Shown piece after piece: positions 36,751-46,397 of a stretch of 64,000 nt of DNA. The first letter of the stretch is position 1; each line of letters begins with the position of its first letter. Location: positions 1 through 64,000 of the forward strand of contig NZ_ABCK01000017.1 in the NCBI RefSeq assembly GCF_000170755.1, read 5' to 3'. The position numbers and the translations under genes are program-made. Origin of the DNA: Lentisphaera araneosa HTCC2155 (lineage in GTDB: Bacteria; Verrucomicrobiota; Lentisphaeria; Lentisphaerales; Lentisphaeraceae). A model generated the notes under the pieces. It saw nothing but the letters and a program-made list of their open reading frames with translations. It was not told the origin of the DNA and made no database searches.

Positions 36751-39177
36751 TTACTTTAAATCATCTGGGAGATTTGGTATCTCGTATTTTCCTTTGAGGA
36801 TTGCTGCAACGACATTCTTTTGAAGTTGATGAATCTCGTCGTGAACCAAGGTATGATCCTTCGCAGCAAAGTGCATACGGAAAGAAACTGTTTTATCTTC
36901 TTCGCGCTCATAGACAGAGAAGACTTCCACATCGAGTAGGTTCTTACCTCCACCCTTGCGGATAAGGCCTTGAATATCGCCTGCTAGAGCCTTTTTAGGC
37001 GCTTGCACAGTAATATCGAAGGGGACAGCAGGGAATTTAGAGATCTGCTCGTATTTAAGCTTACGCTTGCTCTTAGCGAGTTCATCAAAGTTGATGCAGA
37101 AGAGGTAGGCGTTTGATTTGATCTTATTCTTTTCAGCCACGGCGGGATGAAGTTTAAAGATTTCAGCTAAAACGACACGTCCACGGCGGAATTGGCAGGA
37201 AATACCTGGGTGAACCCATTCCGGTGCATCTTTATATTCGCTGAGCTGCCAAGTTTTGATGCCTGCTACTTCGAGCAAGTTGGCAACGGTGGCTTTTAGT
37301 TCATAGAACGCTTCAGTTTGTAAGTTCTTCTTGCCCGCAGGAGCAGGGACAAGTGCACCACTAAATTGGAATCTCTCCGTGGGGAGAAGTTCCTGCACCA
37401 TTTGACTTGTATCGTAAATGCGGTTGAAGTCATAAAGCTTCACAGAGTTGAAGTGCTTCAAGTTTTCAGCCACGGCTTTGATGATCTTTGGCATGTTGTT
37501 TGGCTTCATGTAAGTCGCATCCTCACTGACAGGATTCTGCAATTTCATGAGTCCTTCAGAACTGAGGCCGAAAGCTTTGAGCTCGTCATCACCACACCAA
37601 GGGTAAGTCATGATTTCACTGTAGCTGTAACCATTAGAGAGAATGTCTTTAAATCGACGTTCCAGAGTACGAGCACTGTTAACAGCAGGAACTTTGTCTG
37701 CGGTATGAAGCACTTCTGGTGTGATGTTATCGAAACCATAGAGGCGGCCGATTTCTTCTACGATATCTTCTGGGATGGCCACGTCTTTGGTGTTTCTCCA
37801 AGAAGGAATACCGAGTTTTAAATCACCTTGGATTTCAAAGCCAAGACGTTCGAGGCGCTTGAGGATGAAGTCTTTGCCAATGTCGCAACCAAGAGCTTTT
37901 TCAATGAAGTCAATACTTGTGTCAATGTGAGCTGCTGGGTATGCTTGCGTGTATAAGTCACCCATACCACCTACTAGTTCAGCCTTGGGGCAAAGCTCTT
38001 TGATCAACTGCCAAATACGTGCGAGCGCAAGTGGTGTATTTTCTGGGTCGAGAGATTTTTCGAAACGACTCGAAGAATCAGTACGAATACCATGGCGCGT
38101 AGCTGAACGACGCACTGCAGAAGCGTTGAAGGATGCGCATTCAATGAGGATCTCAGTTGAGTTTTCATCAATCGCACTGGTGTCACCGCCAATTACGCCA
38201 GCGAGAGCTTCAGCTTGGGCACCAATGCTAATGACCATGTCTTCTTCTGTGAGTGTATAATCATTCTCGTCGAGAGCTTTAAACGTTTCGCCATTTTGAG
38301 CTGTGCGCACCACAATGTCTTGCCCTTTGAGCTTTTCAGTATCAAAGGCGTGCATGGGCTGACCGAGTTCGAGTAAGATGAAGTTAGTGAGGTCAACGAT
38401 GTTGTTGATGCAGTTGATGCCAGATTGAGTCAAACGGTCTTGGAGCCACTGAGGAGAGTCACCAACACTAATGTTTTTAACTCTTAGTGATGAGTAACGG
38501 CGGCAATCTCCTGCATCGATGGCAATAGCGAAACCATTGTCTGCTTGCTCAACTGCTGTACCTGGGTAAGTTTTGAGATCAAGGTCAAACATCGCACTGA
38601 ATTCACGTGCGAAGCCGTAATGGCCCCAAAGATCAGGGCGGTGAGTTAATGATTTGTTATCAATTTCAAAAATGATGTCTTCGATGCCAGAGTATTGCTC
38701 GAGCGTATTGAGGTAAGTTCCCGCAGCAATAGCATCGTCCATCTCGAGGATGCCTTCTGCGCTATCCGCAAGTCCGAGCTCAGCTTCAGAACAGAGCATG
38801 CCAGTACTTTCGAAACCGCGAATTTTAGCTTTCTTAATTTCGAGAATCGCCGGCTTACCTTCTTTGTCAGTAATGGGGAGTTTAGCGCCGAGATCAGCGA
38901 AAGGAACAGTGATGCCCGGGCGGCAATTGCTCGCTCCGCAAACGATCGTGCGTTCTTCAGAGCCCGTATTGATGGTGGCGAGTTGGAGGCGATCAGCTTC
39001 TGGGTGAGGCGCGCAAGAGAGAACTTTTACCGCTTTTACTTGGGCGAGTGCAGCACCAACTTGCTCAACTTCTTCTACTTCAGCTACAGAGAGTGAAATG
39101 AAGTCGCCGAGAGCTTGAGCGTCGCGATCGAGTTTGTAATCAACAAATTCTTGAATCCAATTAAGTGAAATTTTCAT
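36751..39177 (-). CDS. pheT: Phenylalanyl-tRNA synthetase beta subunit
   Basis: The product has 808 residues (E. coli 795). It shows the N-terminal EMAP-like tRNA-binding domain (LQLATINTGSEERTIVCGASN), the B3/B4 editing domain with SLTHRPDLWGHYG, the B5 domain, the core with EDIVEEIGRLYGF, and the C-terminal ferredoxin-fold anticodon-binding domain (SKFPAVPFDITVQ). It forms the alpha2-beta2 enzyme with PheS, whose gene lies 12 bp upstream. Confidence 0.98.
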   Translation of the reverse strand: MKISLNWIQEFVDYKLDRDAQALGDFISLSVAEVEEVEQVGAALAQVKAVKVLSCAPHPEADRLQLATINTGSEERTIVCGASNCRPGITVPFADLGAKLPITDKEGKPAILEIKKAKIRGFESTGMLCSEAELGLADSAEGILEMDDAIAAGTYLNTLEQYSGIEDIIFEIDNKSLTHRPDLWGHYGFAREFSAMFDLDLKTYPGTAVEQADNGFAIAIDAGDCRRYSSLRVKNISVGDSPQWLQDRLTQSGINCINNIVDLTNFILLELGQPMHAFDTEKLKGQDIVVRTAQNGETFKALDENDYTLTEEDMVISIGAQAEALAGVIGGDTSAIDENSTEILIECASFNASAVRRSATRHGIRTDSSSRFEKSLDPENTPLALARIWQLIKELCPKAELVGGMGDLYTQAYPAAHIDTSIDFIEKALGCDIGKDFILKRLERLGFEIQGDLKLGIPSWRNTKDVAIPEDIVEEIGRLYGFDNITPEVLHTADKVPAVNSARTLERRFKDILSNGYSYSEIMTYPWCGDDELKAFGLSSEGLMKLQNPVSEDATYMKPNNMPKIIKAVAENLKHFNSVKLYDFNRIYDTSQMVQELLPTERFQFSGALVPAPAGKKNLQTEAFYELKATVANLLEVAGIKTWQLSEYKDAPEWVHPGISCQFRRGRVVLAEIFKLHPAVAEKNKIKSNAYLFCINFDELAKSKRKLKYEQISKFPAVPFDITVQAPKKALAGDIQGLIRKGGGKNLLDVEVFSVYEREEDKTVSFRMHFAAKDHTLVHDEIHQLQKNVVAAILKGKYEIPNLPDDLK

Positions 39178-39189
39178 AGTCGAGGGTCC

Positions 39190-40212
39190 TTATTTGAACT
39201 GAGATGAGAAACGAAGATCACCGCTATGCAAGTGGCGAATATCTTCAATTTTATGGCGCATCATAACGAGGCGGTCGAGTCCAAGTCCAAAGGCAAAGCC
39301 CGTGAATTTTTCTGTGTCAATTCCGCCTGCCTTAAGAACGTTGGGGTGAACCATACCGCAAGGCATGAGCTCGAGCCAGCCAGTTTGCTTACAGACTGAA
39401 CAACCCTTGCCATTACAAATCTGACAATTGATGTCGAGTTCAAAGCCAGGCTCAACGAAGGGGAAATAACCAGGACGGAGGCGAACTTTAATATCTTTTT
39501 GGAAGATCTCAGAGAGTAGCGTTTTCATTGTGTGAATGAGGTTGGCAACGGAAATGTCTTCGTCTACCACCATGCCTTCGAGTTGGTGGAAAGCCGCTTC
39601 GTGTGAAGCATCTAAACGTTCAACTCGGAAAACTTTACCTGGGCCAATGATTTTGAAAGGAGGCTTGATGCGTTCCATAGCACGTGCCTGAATAGCAGAA
39701 GTATGTGTTCTGAGGATAGCGCCATTTTCAAAGTAAAATGTATCTTGCATATCACGAGCCGGGTGATCAGCAGGAATATTGAGTGCTTCGAAGTTGTAGA
39801 AGTCGAGTTCACAATGAGGGCCATCTTGAACTGTGAAGCCGAGGCCACTGAAGATGTCTTCAATTTCGTACTGCATTTGAGAAACGGGGTGAAGTGCACC
39901 AATTTTTTCTGCATCTTCATCAAGGGTGAAGTCCACCCATTCGCTCGCAACTTTCTCATCGATTTGTGCACGGATGATACCCTGGCGGCGATTTTCCATA
40001 ACTTCTTGCATGGCAGTTTTGGCTTTGTTTGCAGCTTGGCCAACTTCAGATTTTTCTTCAGGACTCAAGTTACGAAGGTTTTTGAGAATACCAGTAAGAG
40101 GGCCTTTTTTACCCATGTAGGCAGCCTTGATCTGCTCAAGTGCCTGCAAGTCACCTTCGGCATTCACTTTCTCGGTGAATTCGGCGACAATTTTATTGAT
40201 GTCTTCGATCAT
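39190..40212 (-). CDS. pheS: Phenylalanyl-tRNA synthetase alpha subunit
   Basis: The 340-residue class II catalytic subunit has an N-terminal coiled coil (about 1-90), motif 2 in KVFRVERLDASHEAAFHQLEG (one of the clearest blocks) and motif 3 in FAFGLGLDRLVMMRH. A cysteine group ICNGKGCSVC near residue 270 is an insert found in some bacterial PheS. It is the first gene of pheST. About 200 bp upstream is gene-free; no leader peptide or T-box was recognised. Confidence 0.98.
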   Translation of the reverse strand: MIEDINKIVAEFTEKVNAEGDLQALEQIKAAYMGKKGPLTGILKNLRNLSPEEKSEVGQAANKAKTAMQEVMENRRQGIIRAQIDEKVASEWVDFTLDEDAEKIGALHPVSQMQYEIEDIFSGLGFTVQDGPHCELDFYNFEALNIPADHPARDMQDTFYFENGAILRTHTSAIQARAMERIKPPFKIIGPGKVFRVERLDASHEAAFHQLEGMVVDEDISVANLIHTMKTLLSEIFQKDIKVRLRPGYFPFVEPGFELDINCQICNGKGCSVCKQTGWLELMPCGMVHPNVLKAGGIDTEKFTGFAFGLGLDRLVMMRHKIEDIRHLHSGDLRFSSQFK

Positions 40213-40414
40213 TAGTTTTGCTCAGATTAAATTATTTTTTATAAACGGCGGAATATAATGCGCTCTTCGTAAATAACTACAAATTAAGCCAGTAAAACTC
40301 AGCTTTATACACGTGAAATGAAAGCATCTAAGGCAAGTGATTTTAGCTCTGAAAAAATGATGGGAGAAATTTATGTTCAAATAGGGCTTAACTATCTGAT
40401 TACTAGGGCCAAAC

Positions 40415-40452
40415 AAAAAAGCCCTCCATTAGTAAATACTAAGTGAGGGCTT
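40415..40452 (-). terminator. Terminator of the TPR-protein operon
   Basis: On the minus strand AAGCCCTC pairs with GAGGGCTT, with inner pairing TTAGTA/TACTAA, and T6 follows. It lies 27 bp after the TPR gene stop, so it ends the rdgC-like/dtd/TPR transcript ahead of pheS. Confidence 0.85.
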
Positions 40453-40478
40453 ATGTCTGCTTTGCTTTTAAGCGAGGC

Positions 40479-42506
40479 TTATTTGAAGAGGTCTTTGATG
40501 CCTTCCATCCAATTGATGTAAGGAGCTGGAGCCTGATCTTTTGGGATCTGTTTAACAATCTCTTCGAGTTGATCGAGACGATTAAAGATTGGGAGGATGA
40601 CTGGAGCGGCTTGGTGGAAAGCAGTTCCCTGTGGTGCGGCTTGCGCAAGGGCGAAGGCGCGGGGAGCTTGTTCCATGAAAGCATTGCCAGCTAAGTAACG
40701 ATCGTAAGCTAAAGCAGCGAAGTAGAAAATCTTCGGCATTTCAGCAGGGCCAGAGTTCACTGCAAAAGCGTAGAGTGATTCGAGTAATTCACGACGATTA
40801 AAGAGGGCTTCCACAGGTAGGATACCTTTCCAAGTCATGAAGTAAGCGAGTTGGTGGCCAAGAGCTTGGATGTAGCCCTGAATGAGGGGAGCTTGGATAT
40901 CTTTTGGGAAGATAGCTTCATCATCATTGCCAGTCACTTCAACATAGAGGCGATTGAAAGCACGCGTAACAACTAAGTGTAAATCTTTAGCAGGTGCTTT
41001 TTCCGTGATCGTTTTGACCACATTACCTTCGAGGTCGTTGAGGTAGAGATTGAGTTGTGCAACTTTATCGACACCCTCAAATTTGATGCCACCCGTGATC
41101 AAGTAATCGGGGTTAACTTCGTCTAAGTTAGCAATCTTTTTCTTTTGCTCTTGGGGCCAATCACCACGTCTCATGACGGGGCCTTGATCCTTCATCACAG
41201 GAACAAAAGTTGCTGTACGAATATCTAGTCGCGAAGTTACGGCTTCTTTAAAGAAGAGGGGGACTGCAGTACAAAGACCTGCAACGACATTTTGTAACTC
41301 GGGTGGGAGCTGAACTTTGGGGTCATTTTCAATGTGCAAAGCAGAAAAGTAAACGCGTTTGGCATCTTCATTCTTCGCGGGTTCGAGCCAGTAGGGTTCG
41401 CCTAAAGGATAGAACCAAAGTGGCATGCTGATTTTCATGAACTCGACTTCAGGTGCACTCGTAGGAGCTTGTTCGGCGCGAGATTTGCCAAAAACCTTGC
41501 GATCAATATTTGCGATTTGCGCAGAGAGTTTAAGCACGTGCTGACGAATGTTGGCTTGGTCAAAGAGTGCAATGCGGTGGAGCAAGTCTTTGGCCACGTC
41601 AATTTGTCCCTCAACGATGAGAGATTGGACAAAGTTGAGGCCAGGAAGAGGTCCTTGGGCTTCGGGGTTGTAGCGAGGCATAAAGATACTGATGATTTCT
41701 TTGGTCATCTTTTTGTTGCCTAAGTCACCAGTAGCCGTCGCTAAAACTTGACCATTATTCTCAGACTTATCGAGCGCCTTTTCGAAGTAGCTAATCGCTT
41801 CTTGGGCTTTGTCAGCTTTAATTAAGCGTTGGCCGAGGATGAGTTGCGGGAACCAACTATCATCGTAGCCAGCTAGACGTTCAAGTTCTTTATCAATCGC
41901 TTCTTCGCCATCTTTTTGTTTGATGAGGTCGAGGTGCCAAGCCATGGCTTGTTCTTGGTTGGGATTGAGGTTGATACTTTTGTCGAGTAAGCCAGCAGCA
42001 GCTTCTTTATCTTCTGCCATCAACTGAATACGTGCGAGTGCGGTGAGAGCATCGGGTGAGTGTTCATCATCTTTGATATAGCTTTCGAGTGCAGCAACAG
42101 CATTTTTGTAATCGCCAGTGAGACTGAGTGCGGTTGAATAGACTACGGCGCCACGCTCGGGGTTGGTGTCAGTTTTTGAGAGGTGTTCTGCGGCTTCGAG
42201 TACTTCAGTGAAGCAAGCGGCGTCAATACCCATGCTGATGACTTTGTAGAGTGGTCCAGGTTGATCCCAAGCTTTTTTGAGCATTTCGGGAAGTGCACCC
42301 TCGGCCCATTTTTCACGATTTATTTCGATGCGACGGCCGAGTTTATCAAAAGTAGTGATTGTTTCGGGTATATTGCTTTTAAGTTTTTCTGCGTTCTCAA
42401 GAAGTTTATCGTTGAAAACTGGCTCAGGGATAAAATCGCTAGCTTCGGGATTGGTGCTTACCGGACTCTCTTCCGGGCGACCAAACATTTTTTTTAGAAA
42501 ATCCAT
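40479..42506 (-). CDS. Tetratricopeptide-repeat protein of unknown function
   Basis: This 675-residue soluble protein has no signal peptide. TPR-type helix pairs run from about 85 to 290 (GAVVYSTALSLTGDYKNAVAALESYI, SPDALTALARIQLMAEDKEAAAGLL, PQLILGQRLIKADKAQEAISYFEKAL). The region from about 350 to 675 is unrecognised and begins with LWFYPLGEPYWLEP. It lies 8 bp after dtd and looks co-transcribed with it and the rdgC-like gene. Partner binding through TPRs is inferred; no enzymatic motif was seen. Confidence 0.75.
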   Translation of the reverse strand: MDFLKKMFGRPEESPVSTNPEASDFIPEPVFNDKLLENAEKLKSNIPETITTFDKLGRRIEINREKWAEGALPEMLKKAWDQPGPLYKVISMGIDAACFTEVLEAAEHLSKTDTNPERGAVVYSTALSLTGDYKNAVAALESYIKDDEHSPDALTALARIQLMAEDKEAAAGLLDKSINLNPNQEQAMAWHLDLIKQKDGEEAIDKELERLAGYDDSWFPQLILGQRLIKADKAQEAISYFEKALDKSENNGQVLATATGDLGNKKMTKEIISIFMPRYNPEAQGPLPGLNFVQSLIVEGQIDVAKDLLHRIALFDQANIRQHVLKLSAQIANIDRKVFGKSRAEQAPTSAPEVEFMKISMPLWFYPLGEPYWLEPAKNEDAKRVYFSALHIENDPKVQLPPELQNVVAGLCTAVPLFFKEAVTSRLDIRTATFVPVMKDQGPVMRRGDWPQEQKKKIANLDEVNPDYLITGGIKFEGVDKVAQLNLYLNDLEGNVVKTITEKAPAKDLHLVVTRAFNRLYVEVTGNDDEAIFPKDIQAPLIQGYIQALGHQLAYFMTWKGILPVEALFNRRELLESLYAFAVNSGPAEMPKIFYFAALAYDRYLAGNAFMEQAPRAFALAQAAPQGTAFHQAAPVILPIFNRLDQLEEIVKQIPKDQAPAPYINWMEGIKDLFK

Positions 42507-42514
42507 TTGATGTC

Positions 42515-42970
42515 CTATTTAAGTTGTGCGCTGTCGAGTTGCATCGTGACAGGGCCGTTATTATTGATTGTGACTTGCATATCAGCGGCAAACCTTCCGG
42601 TGGCGACCTTGCTGATATCTGCATCGTTTTGAAAGAGTGTTATAAATTCTTCATAGAGTTCATTGGCTTTATCAGGCCTTGCTGCTTGCGTAAAGCTGGG
42701 ACGACGCCCTTTTTTGTATTCAGCGCAGAGAGTGAACTGTGAGATAACGAGTATCTCTCCTTTTACATCGCGGAGAGATAGATCAAATTTGCCTTCTTCA
42801 TTGGAGAAAATGCGAAGATCGCCAAGTTTTTTGGCAAGAATTTCGCCGTCAATTTTCTCGTCTTCTTGTTCGACACCCAAAAGTACCACGAGTCCTTGGT
42901 CGATTTCTCCCAAGGTCTCATTTTGACTTTTTACGGAAGCCGAACTCACACGCTGAATCAGAGCTTTCAT
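42515..42970 (-). CDS. dtd: D-aminoacyl-tRNA deacylase
   Basis: Dtd removes D-amino acids (and glycine from tRNA-Ala) from tRNA. The 151-residue protein starts MKALIQRVSSASV and carries the two active-site motifs: SQFTL at about 78-82 and NNGPVT at about 137-142. It starts right at the end of the rdgC-like gene (one base before its stop on the minus strand), so the two are translationally linked. Confidence 0.96.
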   Translation of the reverse strand: MKALIQRVSSASVKSQNETLGEIDQGLVVLLGVEQEDEKIDGEILAKKLGDLRIFSNEEGKFDLSLRDVKGEILVISQFTLCAEYKKGRRPSFTQAARPDKANELYEEFITLFQNDADISKVATGRFAADMQVTINNNGPVTMQLDSAQLK

Positions 42971-44089
42971 TTACTTGACGTCGAAAACCTCGGTTCTAAT
43001 GACATTAGCGTCACGTTCGCTGAGCCAAGCACGCATTTTTTCGATGTTCTCGTTTCTTTGATCACCTGTGAAACGATTGAGGAACTCTTTAAATAAAGAG
43101 AAGAAAGCTTCTTGAAAGATAAAGAGGGATTCGAGGCGTTCAATGAAACGTGCTTTGTATTGGAACTCAGTTCCGTCAGGTAGCTTCATGCTCTTGAAGC
43201 AGAAGAAGTCAGCATCGAGGGTGAAAGTCCAAGTATCATCGCCGCGAGCAATGGCAATTTTTGCCGTCTTAAGTTTTTTACCATCCTTGAGGGCTGAATC
43301 AGCTTCGGGACTAAGAGTCGGGATACCCTTTTTGACAACTGATTCACGAGCGCCATTGAGTTCAGTGATGAAGTTGAGCGGGCCGTCGACTGAAAAAGCG
43401 AAAACACCGAGATCAGGCACAGTGAACTCAGCTTCTTCGTATTCACTGAGGTACCATAACCAAGTAAGGAAATCTCTGCCAGGCCAAGTCTCGCCCGCAT
43501 CTTCTTGGCTATCTGTAAGTTTGATGGAATCGTAAGATGATGCCATTGAGCCGAGCTGCTCAGTCATGTAAGTCTGTGGAGTTAAAGGAATGGGGCTGAG
43601 GCCCGTGCTTTCCACTAATAATGCCAATGCGGAATCCGCACTCTTAGCAGACGAAGTGCCTACGTAGAGTAGTTTGTTAGTGGGGTCGAGAACGAGTGGG
43701 AAACCTTTGATTGTTGGCTGAGTTTCCGCGAGGAGTTCGTCAATGATATTTTCTTTGATCTCTTTTTTACGCTTGCGGTTAATGCCACTAAGGTTTTCTT
43801 CCTGCATAGTTTGGAATTCGACCTGAGCACATTTGGCCTTGAGGATGGGAGCCGAAACTTTGAGTTCAGAAGCACGAAAATGAACTTGGACATAATCCTC
43901 GATTAAGCAGGTTTCTTCAGTGAAGTTACGCTCGAGGAGGTGGCGTGCTGTCCAGCCATTAGAGCTTTCGTCTTTTACCTGATTGAGGGGGAGTGCTGCG
44001 TTTTCCGCAAAGAGTTCGAGGATGTTTTCGGGTAAATCTTCGTCAAGTCTGTAAACACAGAATGAAAGGGGGCCATTATCAAAAGCCAT
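42971..44089 (-). CDS. RdgC-like protein
   Basis: The 372-residue protein has the middle region typical of RdgC, a ring-shaped DNA-binding protein that modulates RecA: RKRKKEIKENIIDELL, then GFPLVLDPTNKLLYVGTSSAKSADSALALL. A C-terminal region (FIERLESLFIFQEAFFSLFKEFLNRF) resembles the helical tail. RdgC in proteobacteria has about 300 residues, so this is longer and divergent. The assignment is by motif pattern only. It is the first gene of the transcript with dtd and the TPR gene. Confidence 0.6.
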   Translation of the reverse strand: MAFDNGPLSFCVYRLDEDLPENILELFAENAALPLNQVKDESSNGWTARHLLERNFTEETCLIEDYVQVHFRASELKVSAPILKAKCAQVEFQTMQEENLSGINRKRKKEIKENIIDELLAETQPTIKGFPLVLDPTNKLLYVGTSSAKSADSALALLVESTGLSPIPLTPQTYMTEQLGSMASSYDSIKLTDSQEDAGETWPGRDFLTWLWYLSEYEEAEFTVPDLGVFAFSVDGPLNFITELNGARESVVKKGIPTLSPEADSALKDGKKLKTAKIAIARGDDTWTFTLDADFFCFKSMKLPDGTEFQYKARFIERLESLFIFQEAFFSLFKEFLNRFTGDQRNENIEKMRAWLSERDANVIRTEVFDVK

Positions 44090-44263
44090 AAATATATGTC
44101 CTATAGTTGAAATTAGAAAAAATTAATCTCGCTAAGGGACACTTTTTCGATTAAAGTTCAACTCTATTAAAGAGTATAGTAGACTTTTGGGGATGAAAAA
44201 AGCAGAGTGAAATAGATAGGTGGATTTGTTTGGCTTGACGGTACTCTAATGCGTTTAATAAAT

Positions 44264-45022
44264 TTATTTAGCTGTTAACACGGCTGCAGCGATTCCACCA
44301 CAAAAAGCTAATAAGATTGGTAGGATAAATACGAAAAAGACAATTTTTTTACCAGTTGAATCCAATTGCCTATGGTCTGCATATCCCGCAGGGCAGCAAC
44401 TCAGTCGATAGCCTAGCCAGATGTTGATGAGTGGGACAAAGGAGAGTAAGAATAACCATGCAGATGAACCAAGGTTGCGAAGACGTTTAATGATTGTGTA
44501 AATTAAGGCGCCTAGATAAACTATATACAGTCCCGATAAGAGTGCATTATTTATCTGGCCTTCAGTTACAAGCGCTAAGGCGATCACTATCCCGTAAAAT
44601 ACGAGGTTCGCTAAAAAAAGGTACAACCAATAACGGCCTCGGCCGATTCCACCACAGTCGATATCATCAGGTAGATCATTAGTGGAATCTTTGGGAGCGG
44701 CATAGGCATTGCGTCCCTTTTTAACTTTGCTCTTAAGTTTTTTCCCTGTTTGAACATTGATTTCACACGCCATACAGATGATTGCGCCTAAGCCTAAGTT
44801 TTCTTTACACGAAGGGCATTCCATGCCATTGGGGAAATCTATTTCGACTTGAGTCGGGGTGCGCGCTAAGCGTAGTTTGGCAGTTTCGCTTATTTCTTCT
44901 GAGACATCAGAGATTTCTCTAGCCTCGACTTCTTTTTCTTCAGGCGTTTCTGAGTCTAGGGTCTTCGTCGCTTTGGGTTCAAAACCCATTTTTTTAAGTC
45001 GTCCACTCGATGATTGTTCCAT
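44264..45022 (-). CDS. DUF805-like membrane protein with N-terminal zinc ribbon
   Basis: The 252-residue protein has a hydrophilic first 70 residues, then a short zinc ribbon CPSCKENLGLGAIICMAC (about 74-91) and four membrane helices from about 130 on. GRGRYWLYLFLANLVFY and the basic loop YTIIKRLRNLGSSAW are typical of DUF805. The function of this family is unknown. The gene stands alone between 174 bp of gene-free DNA and the small lipoprotein gene. Confidence 0.7.
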   Translation of the reverse strand: MEQSSSGRLKKMGFEPKATKTLDSETPEEKEVEAREISDVSEEISETAKLRLARTPTQVEIDFPNGMECPSCKENLGLGAIICMACEINVQTGKKLKSKVKKGRNAYAAPKDSTNDLPDDIDCGGIGRGRYWLYLFLANLVFYGIVIALALVTEGQINNALLSGLYIVYLGALIYTIIKRLRNLGSSAWLFLLSFVPLINIWLGYRLSCCPAGYADHRQLDSTGKKIVFFVFILPILLAFCGGIAAAVLTAK

Positions 45023-45061
45023 TCAGTCCTCCTCCGACTCAAAAATAAAATAATAATACAT

Positions 45062-45220
45062 TTAAAGGTCTAAGCCGCCATTTGACGGTTGCGTTTTAAT
45101 GTTGTCTGTCTCCGTATCAGCTTTCTTCTCAACTTTGTCTGGATCTGCACTGGTTTCGTTTGGGGCATGAGCGCATGAGATGAATGAGCCGATAAAGAGG
45201 CAAGCCATGATGAGTTTCAT
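45062..45220 (-). CDS. Small predicted lipoprotein
   Basis: The 52-residue frame starts MKLIMACLFIGSFISC, a short signal with a lipobox-like FISC (Cys16), then a hydrophilic, Asp/Lys-rich tail ending NGGLDL. AAGGA lies 8 bp before the ATG on the minus strand, supporting real translation. It is too short for most gene-calling cut-offs. The function is unknown; a small outer- or inner-membrane lipoprotein is inferred. Confidence 0.6.
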   Translation of the reverse strand: MKLIMACLFIGSFISCAHAPNETSADPDKVEKKADTETDNIKTQPSNGGLDL

Positions 45221-45287
45221 CAAAAAGTCCTTAAAATGGTAGATAATAAATGTTTGGGAAATTTATGTTTGATTTTGGGAGAATGCA

Positions 45288-45317
45288 AAAAGGCCGAGAT
45301 AAAAATCTCGGCCTTTT
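45288..45317 (-). terminator. Terminator after the sugar isomerase gene
   Basis: AAAAGGCCGAGAT (45288-45300), loop AAAA and ATCTCGGCCTTTT (45305-45317) form a 13-bp stem. On the minus strand it is followed by a further T. It lies 24 bp after the stop of the 45341 gene. Confidence 0.9.
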
Positions 45318-45340
45318 GTGAAACTTATGGAGTTCGCGAA

Positions 45341-46378
45341 TTAGTCTTCGGAACCCATGCCGTCTTCAAATGAGCCTTCAGCAACTGGGAATACCAAGTG
45401 ATTCGCAGCGTATTGAATAGCATTTGCGCTTGTTGCATCGAGGTCGCGGTAAGCCGATTCAGCTTCAGTTACGAGAGGAGCTGAGTCGGTACCCATGATC
45501 TTGTTGTAGCGCTCAACATAACCAAGGTCAATCATTAGCTCTGTGAAACGCATCATATTCATATCGCCTGTAGGGATATCGCAGAACTGCATAGCACGTT
45601 TGCGCCAGTCACCCGTCATAGAGCGGAGATTGATTCCTGGACGAACAAAGAAGTTTTTAATGGCTACAGCATAAATGCGGTCACCAACTTTACGGAAACG
45701 AGTTTCGAAGTCTTCGCCTTCCCAACAGTGAGACGGGTCAGCCGTTACGCCGAGGCATTTGTCGCCGTCACAAGCTTTTACAAGCTCGAGGAAGTCATCA
45801 GCGCAGAGTGCGGCTGAATTCGGGTGGATTTCGTGGCAGAGGTAAATGCCAAGCTCGTTAGCTTTAGCGCGGAGCTTAGCTGTTTTTTCAGCAAAGCGCT
45901 CGTTACCTTCTTTGATGAGGTCATACTCAGGGCCCGAGAAGAAGCCAAAGGGATAACCTGTTGCCATTTCGAAGCCGTGAGAAATACCCCAGAACATAGG
46001 GATGATTTTTACATTGAGTTCAGCCATAAGGTCAAGGAAACGGAGGATATAATCTTCACACCAAGCTTCGATTTCTTCAGGAGATTTTTCCCAAACGCTT
46101 TTAGGAAGGAAAGGACGAATAGTTTTTGAACCAGTCCAAGCGGTGGTGTGAACCCAAAAAGGGCAGTGGCAAGAAATACCGTCGAGCTTCATGCCGTGCT
46201 TATCAAATACAGCTTTAATTTCTGTAGCTGACATGAAACCATCACCGCTTTCGATGTGGTAGTTAGAAGGTTCTGCGCCTGCAGCACCTGATTCTTTAGC
46301 GAAAATGACGAATTCTTCGAGAGTTTTTGCTCCGTGTTGAGCACCCTCAATACTGGCGTGAAAAACAGTTTTAGCCAT
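45341..46378 (-). CDS. Sugar phosphate isomerase/epimerase-type TIM-barrel protein
   Basis: This 345-residue protein is of the xylose-isomerase-like/AP-endonuclease-2 family. Metal-binding residues are visible in CHEIHPNSA (Glu/His) and VTADPSHCWEGEDF (Asp/His). The N-terminus reads KTVFHASIEGAQHGAKTLEEFV. It lies 19 bp after a Gfo/Idh/MocA dehydrogenase gene, a frequent pair in catabolism of modified sugars or inositol-like compounds in PVC bacteria. The substrate cannot be told from sequence. Confidence 0.85.
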   Translation of the reverse strand: MAKTVFHASIEGAQHGAKTLEEFVIFAKESGAAGAEPSNYHIESGDGFMSATEIKAVFDKHGMKLDGISCHCPFWVHTTAWTGSKTIRPFLPKSVWEKSPEEIEAWCEDYILRFLDLMAELNVKIIPMFWGISHGFEMATGYPFGFFSGPEYDLIKEGNERFAEKTAKLRAKANELGIYLCHEIHPNSAALCADDFLELVKACDGDKCLGVTADPSHCWEGEDFETRFRKVGDRIYAVAIKNFFVRPGINLRSMTGDWRKRAMQFCDIPTGDMNMMRFTELMIDLGYVERYNKIMGTDSAPLVTEAESAYRDLDATSANAIQYAANHLVFPVAEGSFEDGMGSED

Positions 46379-46397
46379 GTTTATACTCCTATCTTAA

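Noticed and set aside
37366-40215. Plus-strand frames across pheT, pheS and the TPR gene
   Set aside because: They lie wholly inside confirmed minus-strand genes and read as low-complexity translations without motifs.
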